A stretch of DNA of 64,000 bases, from contig JACGWO010000005.1 of assembly GCA_034509735.1 (NCBI GenBank), positions 17,721,264 through 17,785,263 on the forward strand, given 5' to 3'. The translations under genes and the position numbers were made by a program. The DNA is from Sesamum alatum. Taxonomy: Eukaryota; Streptophyta; Magnoliopsida; Lamiales; Pedaliaceae. The notes below the pieces were generated by a model. It did no database searches. It worked only from the letters and a program-made list of their open reading frames with translations, and had not been told where the DNA came from. This document shows positions 48,997 through 58,810 of this stretch, piece by piece (position 1 is the first letter of the stretch; each line of letters begins with the position of its first letter).

Positions 48997-50168
48997 ACTT
49001 TTTGAATGGAGAAATTTAAAAACGTAGCAGATTTTTGCACTTGCTGTAAATCAAAATAATTGGTCGCTAATGCAAAATCATGCCTTTTTTCGCTGCTTTT
49101 CTTCTATCAAATTCAACCTTGTTCTTGAGAATATTTTTGTGCACTTCAATTGTTTTGAATTTGTTTAATAAACTCCACTTCTCTTCAACTTTAATAAGAA
49201 TATAGTTGAAATTATTTAACCAAAAAAAAAAATTACTATAAAATTTTGATTTGATATAATTTGATTATTTCCAAAATTATATACATAATTTTGGATTCAG
49301 TCTCTTTCTTCCTTATTTTTAGCAATTTTGTTATATTTAATGAAAATGTGCTAAAACTTTAAAATTTAAATTAAGGGCTTTAATTGAAAACATATGGAAA
49401 AATGATTCTTTTCCTTTTGTTTCGTTGGAAACAAAGGAAATAAGGTAAAAAATTGGTGTTCCCTTGCAATTAGAGGAATTTCAAAATTTTATATGGAATT
49501 TGTTTCGTTCCACTGAAATGCCAAAACTTTTCGGCAATTTCGGTAGGAACGAAACGAAATTTCAAATCATGGCTGGCGTCAGAGCTTTCTACCTTGGCGT
49601 ATTAGGAGAGAAGATTCTGCTAAACTAGACCTGCTGGGTTGAGCAGAAAGAAGTCCTGTGAAGAAGAGCAAAGGTCTAGCTTTACCTGAGTAGGAAAAAG
49701 TCCTACTGTGCTGCTTGATTCCCGCTGTGCTATTCGGATCATGTTGCGTAAACCACGCGAGATTGGGGGGATTTGTGCTTATCTGCAGAGAGTGGCAGGA
49801 TAATCATTGCCATAAAAAAAGAAAAGGAGAAGGGGACTTAATCGCGCATGGCTCAGCACGCGGCACGTGATTGGTGCGTCCACGACAAGCGAGAGACAAG
49901 GGTCCCAAGTCCAGTGCGAACAAGACTGTAAGGCTATAGGATATATAAAGTCTTTTAAGGAGGGTCAACTCATACGTCCCTTGTGCTTCCAAGGTAAGTC
50001 ATCTCCTCTCTCTGTTTCTTCCAAAATTCTTCCCCCAAATTTCTGAAGGAAGTTTCCTCCTCTCTGCAAGTTTCGAGAATTTAGGGTTTTTTCCAGTAAT
50101 TTCATTGCTTCCTTTCTGCTTGGTTTAGGTATCTTGTTTATTCTTCCCCCTTTTTTGTTGAAAAAATC
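48997..50168. other. AT-rich stretch and upstream region of the Transposase_28 gene
   Basis: 48997-49560 is AT-rich with no frame I recognise. A TATA-like ATATATAAAG at about 49938-49947 lies 220 bp before the ATG at 50169. A pyrimidine-rich stretch (about 50000-50160) lies between, fitting a promoter and 5' UTR of that gene. Confidence 0.45.
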
Positions 50169-50977
50169 ATGTCCACTGGTAGTATAGATAAGGATACCAT
50201 AGAAGAGGCTATGATAGATCTAGTAGGAGATGAGGATGAGATTCCTGATGCCTCTGACTCTACTTCCTACCATGGAGGTGAGAGCGAGGAGGAAGGTCAG
50301 AGTAAAGAGGTGAGGGAGAGGAAAAAGGCAGAGGATCTCTTGGTGGCAATTGGGGATGAGTCCTTTAGCATCTGTAGGACTAGGTTTTCTGAGGAGGATG
50401 CTATGAGCATTCAGAACAAGTATTGATACCTGGTGATTTCGTGATCCAGGTCCCTGCTTCTGATGCCCGCCCCCACTTCCCTCCTGCTAGGTTCTTGTGC
50501 TTCTACTTAGCCCAGCTGGAGGGGGCTTGCGGTTCCCTATCCCCTCTTTCTTTTATGATGTGGCCACCCTATTCAACATACCCTTTAACCAGCTTGTCCC
50601 AAAATCCTTTAGCCTGTTGTCTGGCTTCTACATTTTAGTGTCAAATCTGGGGGAAACCCCCTCTGCTACCCAATTACATTCGTTTTTCATGCTTAAGAGA
50701 GCGAGATCGGGCTTGTTCTATTTTACCTCTCGAGGGGATGCTTGATTTTTGCCCACTAAAACCTCTGTTAAGGAGTGGAAGCACCACCTACCCCCTAGCG
50801 ATTTCCTCAGGTATTGACTCTGAATCCTCCTGAACAACTGAAATACTCTTGTTGGACCCGTCCTGCTGCGTATCACGCCCTGCTAAAATGTCTGAACACT
50901 TCTCTCTTTGACCCTCGCAAGTTAGTGCATCCTACTATTCGCCACTGGCTTAGCCCTAAAGGAGGGAACATGGATCT
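50169..50977 (+). pseudogene. Transposase_28-like (putative gypsy-type) ORF, 5' part
   Basis: ATG at 50169 opens an acidic N terminus (DEDEIPDASDSTSYHGGESE), 85 codons to a TGA at 50426. A different frame then gives IPGDFVIQVPASDARPHFPP and ARFLCFYLAQLEG, and from about 50520 a third gives GLRFPIPSFFYDVATLFNIP, FNQLVPKSFSLLSGF and LHSFFMLKRARSGLFYF. The PPxxF-(x8)-E-x-GLRFPxPxF-x6-L-x-(I/L)-x-xxQLxPN pattern is that of the plant domain listed as a putative gypsy-type transposon (Transposase_28). Its function is not known. Two frameshifts and a stop after FTSRGDA break it, and RT-VI interrupts at 50978. The sequence resumes at 60750. Confidence 0.7.
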
Positions 50978-53156
50978 TGTTAGAATGGGTGACCAGAAAG
51001 TCAATGATATTGGCTGTTCTGAGAACCATTCGTCAATCTTTGAACAAGTAATATTATGTTAATGAATGTACTAAGGATTCATAGGCATAAGTTTGTTGTA
51101 CTTACTGCTTGCATCGTTTCGATGTCACAACAAACGCCCACAGACTGAAATAACATTTCGGCAAATTGGAACTACGCTTGGAGGTAGGTTCATGAAATCA
51201 GTTTCGCCGAATCGGTCTGAAATACTCCAAGTCAAGGAATCTCGAGACAGGGCATCCAAAATCCATTTGAGACTTGCACTAAGCATCTGCAGTTGCATTT
51301 CATCAACAAGTGACGAGGCTCGTCCATGCAGTGTTAGTGGGTCAACCAGCTCGGTGGCTGCTGACTGAGATGACTCACAGAAATCGTCATATGGAAGCCA
51401 CTCGGGCTTGGTCGGTATGACTGGAATTCCCAATTCAGATAGTACGGGATTAGTCCTCGAACTTGAGGAATCAGGGCAGTCACGTGCATATGAAGACTGT
51501 ACCTTGAATCTGGCAAGAGGTGATCATTCTATAAGATGGTCATTATAAGCCTTGTCCAGTGCAGTTGGAGTATGTATCGAGGATGGTGGATTCCAAGATA
51601 GGATTTGTCCCCCGTCAGTACATGACGGTGATATCTCTTATGCACTCTAAGATGGTTTAGACTCTGAACGTCTATGGCCATAGCAATTGATTGAGTAGGA
51701 AAGGGTTTCCTACGTCGATCTATAGAGTTAAACCCATCTCGAGCATTAAGCGTAGATGCCTAAGTCAAGGATGGGAACCGACATCCTAATTCCATGCCCT
51801 AGACTAAAGGCCGGGAGAAAGGCAACAGTAGGACTGTACCCGTACGTACGAGAGACAGTAGGACCATACGTGCATGTAACTCGGAGCCTAAATGTTCACA
51901 CACCATATATTCACCTAGTCTCTAGTACCATGGACCGTTGGTCGATGGCCACCCATGGTAACTGACTGCTTTTGTTATGAAATAACAAGAAGTAGGTCCA
52001 AGTCTAGCTGAAAGGTGAACCTAAAGAGTCACACCCGCTACACCAAATGAAAGGGAATTAATTTGGAATTAATTCCGGGAGAAGGTTTTAATTTAATGGA
52101 ATTAAATTATACTTCTTGGAGGTTCAAGCCTCGATGGGTCATTTGGAATAATTGGGCTTGAGTTCATAAATTAGATTTATGAATTTTATAAAGCATGGAC
52201 TTCCCTTTTAATTAGGTTAAAAGGATGAATTAATTAATGGGCTTGGTATATTAAATAGGATTTAATATAAAGTCCATGGGACTATTTAATTTAGAATTAT
52301 ATAAAATTCAAGCCCATTAATTAATTAATGGGCTTGGTATATTGACTATGATTTAATATAAAGTCCATGGGACTATTTAATTTAAAATTAAATAGGCCCA
52401 TTCCATAAAGCCCATCAGAATGGATGGACAAGATTTGATCAAGAGATTGATGAGATGAAGAGCCATGATTAATTTGACTTAATCAAAGCCTAGTTTGACT
52501 AGGATTTGACTAGGTCAAGATCCTAGTCAAGTGTGCCTCTTTAGAAGAGTTTGAGTAGGAATAGGAAATTCTATTTTCTATAAATACTCAAACACACACA
52601 CACACACACACACACCTACTAATCTCTACAACTCTCATCTGTCAATTCTCTCTCAAGAATTTTCGTCCATCCCTCTTCTTCACTCTCCAAGATTTTTACT
52701 TTGTTCTTCTTGATTTATTCAAACTAGAACATAACAGACCTCGATAGCGTTAATTGATAGCGTGTATTGATGTCTCTTCTCCCCAAATAATTTCTTGCTA
52801 GCACAAGGGTTCTTTGCTTTCCGGTGTAGCGAGTGAGATGATTTAGAGGGTCTTTTCTTTGAGATCTTGGTGCAAAATGGAGAAAAATGCATGTAGCCGA
52901 ATGAAGAAAAAACTACAACCCGGTAGGTTCTTTAATTACGTTTTTCGATTTAAATTCTATGGCCTCCATGTTGTGTTTTATTGAACATGAGATACACCAA
53001 ACGCCCGGGAGAATCAAGGGCACACCCCTTGATTCGGTTATGTATGTTATGCATGCTTTACATTCCATTTAATTATGCTTTGCAATTTTATTATGCTATC
53101 TTTCGCGCTTCCGCTATTCACGTTCATCTCCCGGGCCGATCCACATAACCGTTTCA
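50978..53156 (+). repeat. RT-VI 5' LTR
   Basis: Starts TGTTAGAATGGGTGACCAG, ends CATAACCGTTTCA; 2,179 bp. A segment with GGGCTTGGTATATT is tandemly duplicated (period 91, about 52220-52400), absent from the 3' copy. U3 hairpin block at 51915-51962. W-box-like cores at 52474-52530, TATAAAT at 52579-52585, and a (CA)n tract at about 52591-52616. Confidence 0.92.
52474..52585 (+). promoter_or_regulatory. RT-VI LTR promoter: TTGAC cluster and TATA box
   Basis: Five TTGAC/GTCAA cores (52474, 52495, 52506, 52514, 52526) sit about 49 bp upstream of TATAAAT (52579-52585). The 3' LTR repeats this at 60069-60125 and 60174-60180. The layout matches RT-III although the surrounding LTR sequence differs. 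Confidence 0.6.
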
Positions 53157-53157
53157 G

Positions 53158-53170
53158 TGGTATCAGAGCC
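53158..53170 (+). promoter_or_regulatory. RT-VI primer-binding site
   Basis: TGGTATCAGAGCC, perfect plant initiator-Met-tRNA type, one base after the LTR. Confidence 0.92.
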
Positions 53171-55635
53171 CGTTTCGGTGTATAGGCCTAGAATTCTATG
53201 TGCTATGTGCGTTTAAGCATGATCAACGAGTTTTAATTTACGTTTGAAGCATGTTTAGCGTAAATCTTTATTGGCGTTTAATTTTGCATGGGATTTTGGA
53301 TCTTGGTTTTCTTCAATGTGTTTTTCATGTTCTTGGGTTGAATTTATCTTGTGGTTCAGAAAAAGGCATGAAAAGTCGAAAAAAGTGAAAAACGGCGAAC
53401 CGGCAGCAGCAGCACGCTGGCCGCGTGCACAGGGGCGCAGTCGGGCGCGTGTACAGGCAGGGGCCTGCGTGCACACAAGCGCTAGGTGCAGGCGCGCACA
53501 CGGCAAGCACGGCCGTCTGTGCTGGACGCGCGCGCTGTGCGCACAGGCAGAGGAGCCTGTGCGCGCCTGGCCAGCCGGCTGTGTCGTTTTCCGTTTCTCT
53601 CCCGTTTTTGGCTCATTTTTCAAAACTGTTTTTTACTAAATTATTTTTTATGTTATTATCTGCCTTTTTCTGAACCCGTTGACTTAGAATATTTATTTTT
53701 GAGATTTGAAATTTCCTAAAATAAATGTTGCTTTGTTGATGAGGGAAAGATTTTCTAACAAGATTTAATTCTTGCAATTGTTGCACCAATGATCAAGATT
53801 TAAATGTAAACTTTCGCAATAATTTATGCGTTTTATGATGCTGGGCATCATGGTTATTTTATGGCTTGAGCATGAGTAGATCTTGACATGTATTAATATT
53901 GCACAAATGTTGGATTTTGGGATTCTTGAATATATGGGCATATTCTTGAATTGTTGGTTTTTGTGTTTTAGAAAATTAATTGCAAGAAAACATTTAAACA
54001 GGAAAAATGGTGACGGTCGGCAAGGGGGCCGCACAATAGGCAGCAGGCGCGCGTCCTGTGCAGGCTGCCCGCCTAGCGGCCGTGCTGGACCGTTTTTTGA
54101 TTTTTGGTTGTTTTCGTGCGTTTTTAGAAAATCTGATTTTTCTTGATTATTCTGGAAATTTTTCTAAATTAATTAACTTAGGAATGTTAATTTTGGTTGA
54201 AATTGGTTATTTACTGGAATTAATATTGCCTTGTTAATTATGGAAAAAGATTTTCCAACAAAAATCATTGTGCATAGGTTGCACCATTATCCAATGTTTG
54301 GTGTGAATATTTTACATATAATTTCTGCATTTAGTTTATGGTATGGGATATCATGGATGTTTGAATAGCATGTTTTACGTGAGATATGTATTTGTGCAAT
54401 TTGTGTTAATTAGATTGACGAAGGATGATCACAAAGCCACTAGACCGCATATAAGGTTTATTTATATTTATTTGTTGGGTTGTGGCCTGTGTGCCTCTTT
54501 ATTTTCTTCTCTCTCTCTCTTCTAGTTGCCTTGGAATAATAAGGCTTTTCTCTCCCTCCTAATGTACTCCCCCCCAAATGTTTAATTGAGGATTCTTATT
54601 TTATGATGTAATGAGAGTAGAATTAGTGGTGAGGTTTTAATTTTTGTAAATAAAAGCTGCAAGAGAAGACAAGCCCAAGGTGTTGGAGGCCCATGGAGGA
54701 AGCCATCAGATGGCCCACGGAGGATCCATGGAGAAGAAGCCCGGTGTAGGCCCACGATGGAGAGCCCAAAAAGATGAAGAGGACTTACAAGGCCCATTGC
54801 ATGTAATGGGTTATTAAAATCTTGTAATAGCATAGGGCCTACCCTTAGATTGACCATAGATCCACTACGGGCTCAATGGGTCACATAGGTTTGGGCTTGT
54901 GATCATCCTACAGGGGCGTGCTAGTCTTTATTTTGCATGCGATGCGCTTTATATGCTTATGATTATTCTATATGCTTTATGTATCTTTACATTTATGCTT
55001 AGAATATTTCTGCTATAACGCATGCAAAACACTTTATATGTGATGAGGTCTCGTTCTATCAAAACTCTCACTTGGTTGAACCAAGTTAAATATAGACCCT
55101 TAATAAATGGACTAGGACTCTGGGAGTCTGTCCAAGCCTTCCATCCATGGCAAAGTGAGGACGATCTTTTGAGTCGGTAGCATGGTCTCACGAGTCGTGG
55201 CACGACTATCGTGCTTAAAAGAAGCTGCAATTTGTCATGAACGAGGAGTATACCGTCTGTTACCTATCTCACGAGTCGTGGAGGTAGCAGTGAGTCTATG
55301 AATTGGTTGATGGGTTGGGTCTAACGCCCGAATAACGTGATTCACTTGGAGTCCTCGGGATCATGTAAAAGGGTGAGGGAATTATCTTGGGAATCTCATG
55401 GAACGAGAATGGTATGGAATACCTCCCACAGGTGCTTTCCCATGCGAATCGTAAAAGCGGGGTATGGGAGAGATCACTGTGGATCCCAAGCCCACTAGGA
55501 AAGTATTTCCCGAAAATAACATTTGAGAGTGTCGTGTTTTCGTAGAAATAGTGGGAGGGGTTAAGGACTAAAGACCGAGTTTTAACCAAAATATTACTTC
55601 ATTCTGCTTATTATTTTCTATTTTATATATTGTGA
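53171..55635 (+). other. RT-VI untranslated leader with two GC islands
   Basis: Two GC-rich islands (about 53395-53590 and 54010-54092) are each followed by similar AT-rich sequence: GAAAGATTTTCTAACA (53744) and AAAAGATTTTCCAACA (54244), then GTTGCACCA (53779 and 54279). The leader therefore carries a diverged duplication with a period near 500 bp. Near-palindromes CACGAGTCGTG occur at 55189-55199 and 55270-55280 (81 bp apart). The GGGAATCTCATGGAACGAG and GAATCGTAAAAGCGG blocks precede gag. Confidence 0.72.
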
Positions 55636-56432
55636 ATGTCTAAGTATCCACAAAACACATTACTAAGAGGCTTATTAAATAGGAACCAACTACTCGAAGT
55701 GACTGCAAAATCTTAAGATAGTCTTAGATTTCCAGAACCTTAACTCACATACCGGATGAGGACGTTCCTCAACCCTTGCCGGAGGGGTCGACAACTAAAA
55801 GCAATGCTTGGCCTTCAAAAGATGAAGGACGACCACCGGCAAGTAGGATATAATGATGTTGGCTCAACTATGATTCGTTTGCATCATGTCTATATGGTCC
55901 CGGACCAGCATGTAAGGTATACTGCAACGAAGGCATTTTTGAAGCTAAGATGACGGAAGGGATGTCTGTACAAAGAACATGGAGTGATGATGCAATCCCT
56001 AGTGGAGAAGCTCAAAAGATCTCCGCGTCAGTCTTGAAATAGAGACTTACAGTCTCTTCCTTCCTCCTACGAACCATTAATTATCAACATGAATGAGCTT
56101 AGAGAAGATCTGCATAGGTTGGTAATTATGTTGGTCTAGTACGAGGCAACGATTGCAAAATCTGCATCGTTGGTACTAGTAGGAGAGGCTTCAACCTCCA
56201 AAATGAAAGGCAAGGGTGCCAGACGCCAAAAGAGGAAGAAGGGTAAGGTGACATCAACTATTAAGCACTTCTAGTGATGTTCCTTTCCAACACGAGGCGG
56301 AGGTAAAGGAAAGAGCAAAAGGATCAAGCAGTCAAGTTCATAGATTTCTAAGAACGTAAACATTTACTGCTGTAAAGAGGGCCATTGGAAAAGGGAGTAT
56401 TCTAAACCCCTCTCCAATGTAGGTAAAATTTG
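55636..56432 (+). pseudogene. RT-VI gag, degraded
   Basis: ATG at 55636 opens MSKYPQNTL. Readable blocks later are TMIRLHHVYMVPDQHVRYTA and TKAFLKLR (55870-55950), a Lys-rich linker with GEASTSKMKGKGARRQKRKK (56185-56250), and YCCKEGHWKREYSKPLSN (56365-56415), where the last Cys of the knuckle is Tyr. The region ends with TGA near 56430 (GGTAAAATTTGA), the same position as the RT-I gag stop. Confidence 0.78.
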
Positions 56433-58490
56433 ATATTGAGTATTAACATGATCACTTTTACTCTATTTGGTATTTGTTACCGTTCCTGTCACTAATCTGT
56501 GGGTGGTTTGCAGAAAGTGAATAAGGACTAGGTTTATGGATACTCAAAATTCAAATTATCTAAATGGATTAATCAAGACCAACTTACAAATTTGGCATCT
56601 GCAATAGCTAGGATGTTTCCTCTCATTAAAGATAAGTAAATTGGAAAGTTCGATGAATCTAGAAATAGATGATTCGAATCGGCTAAATTTACAAGTCTTT
56701 TTTTAAGAAGAAAGTCCCAAAGCTCTTTGTTGGACGAAGTAGGCTTGCCAAATAGTCTATTGAAACGGATCCAATAAGACTACTGTAGGTTACTAATAGA
56801 CAAGACCATAAGAGGGTTCAAAAGTCTAAAGGTCCCATAGGAGGTTTGGGAATTAGACTTGAGGTGGTGAACCATAAATGGTCGCAAAATTGAACCTGTT
56901 TTGATAGGATCGAAAAGGCCGTGTATGTAGTGGGAGCTCTTGAGCATCCAAGTTGAGAATGGAATTCTCAATGAAACGTTTCCTGTAGAGGCCAAGTATG
57001 ATGGTCTCTGATAAAGGGAATGATTGAGCCTCATTGGACGAAGATCGATCGAAGTTTCACCAAATTACCTTAGCCCGTGAAGACGTAGACTCAAAAATTG
57101 ACAACGTAAGGAACGTGGTACTTTGCTAGGAGTCACGTACAAGGAGCCATGGTTTGGCAAGCCTGTGTCGCGACAAAGTTCTTGAGCATGTAGAAGGATC
57201 CTACATACGTTTAGGGACTAGTGGGAGACAAATTAGACTCGGTGTCTGATTTGTATAGGTTTATGGCAGAATAATGCTAACGTTGCTTATAATCGCATTT
57301 CTCACTTAAACTGATCATATTCCAGTCCCCTTAAGAACAAACCCGAATGTCGTAAAGGTACAAGTGATCGCGATAAGTTCGATCAAAATTGGATAGAAAT
57401 CCAAACAACCTACGGAACATGATGATGGACATCGTAATAGGATTTATGGAGAGGAGCCACAGAATCCACTAGGAAATTCAAACAAGGTTTGACACACCGC
57501 ATAACTGGAATATTCATTTTGACGAGCTCATACGGAGCATGACTCGGTCTTAAACGACGTAAGTGATCAGTGGGAGTAGAAATAGTGTTCTATGTGTTTA
57601 AGTGTGTAATATCTTGACTCATGGATGAATTGAAGACATTAGGAATCACTAAAACACAACTGTAACTCACGAAAATTCTCCATGAAATTTTAGGGTTCCC
57701 ACATACATATCATGAATTGAGCTTGTCAAAGATTCATTCATGGTAGATTGATGAGAAAAACTCATATATGTAGAGGGACAAGTTATTCGAGACTCAGTCA
57801 TGATAAGACTGATGAGAAAGCTTAGATACTATGAATAAAGCATCAAACCATTCAAGAATTAGTCACGGTGGACAATGAGAAGGCTTGGATGTTGAGTATC
57901 CCCTACGTCTTAACCCTAGGCAAACATATGATTAGTTTACTCGGTGCATAGGAACCAATGTTGAGTGTGCTTCTTGCATGACTCAACAGAAATTGGTAAT
58001 GCACTGAGGGGTTGAAGACAGCAATCAAGAACAATCCTTAGTGCCTGAATAAGGACTAAAGATGTGTTCATGATGCACCGTCTGTCGAGAGTTGTTTTGG
58101 AAGGCTAAAGCGATACTAGCTTCCAGAGCATAGTGAAAACCAGTTAGTCTCAACGGTATGCATAGTTAGGCCCAATGACGAGTGCATTGGATAGTGGTCA
58201 TGGATGAAGATTGCATCCACAGGATGGACGTGGTGCCTAGCACGGCCAAGCCATGTTCGCCTATATGGCAGGAAACTTGGCTATGGGTGTATTGGCACGA
58301 GATCTCATCACAAGATCCACGAAAATATTCTTAGACAACCACCATCTCTAGGAGGCGATGATGGATAAAGGTGACACGGTTAGACCGTATTGCTTAAGCA
58401 AGGAAATATAAGCCGACTCACCAGACCTTAGTCGGTATCGTAGATTACTCATACTCAGAGGATTCTGAACAAAGTGGGTAATTGACTTAA
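56433..58490 (+). pseudogene. RT-VI pol, degraded
   Basis: Only fragments match the family: SSMNLEIDDSN-like (near 56655), RSQSSLLDEVGLPNSLLKR (near 56715-56765), then RT and RNase H scraps (LSKDSFMVD, IPYVLTLGK near 57900, and ASRDLITRST near 58300). As in RT-I, the FITFTDDHSRYGYVYLM segment is missing (junction near 56820). The NGVSERRN position reads GGTCTCTGATAAAGGG (57002-57017). Stops are too dense for any working protein. Confidence 0.75.
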
Positions 58491-58810
58491 TGTCAAGTGG
58501 GAGATTGTTAGAATAGGTGACCAGAAAGTCAATGGTATTGACTGTTCTGAGAACCATTCGTCAATCTTTGAACAAGTAATATTATGTTAATGAATGTAGT
58601 AAGGAATCATAGGCATAAGTTTGTTGTACTTACTGCTTGCATCGTTTCGATGTCAAGTGGGAGATTGTTAGAATAGGTGACCAGAAAGTCAATGGTATTG
58701 ACTGTTCTGAGAACCATTCGTCAATCTTTGAACAAGTAATATTATGTTAATGAATGTAGTAAGGAATCATAGGCATAAGTTTGTTGTACTTACTGCTTGC
58801 ATCGTTTCGA
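58491..58810 (+). repeat. Tandem duplication at the RT-VI PPT/3' LTR border
   Basis: The 160-bp unit 58491-58650 (PPT plus the first 145 bp of the LTR) is repeated as 58651-58810. By eye the two copies are identical over about 158 bp. The LTR therefore starts twice (58506 and 58666). Confidence 0.93.

Noticed and set aside
52591..52616. (CA)n tract as a functional repeat
   Set aside because: Simple microsatellite in the LTR, present also in the 3' copy at about 60190; no further evidence.
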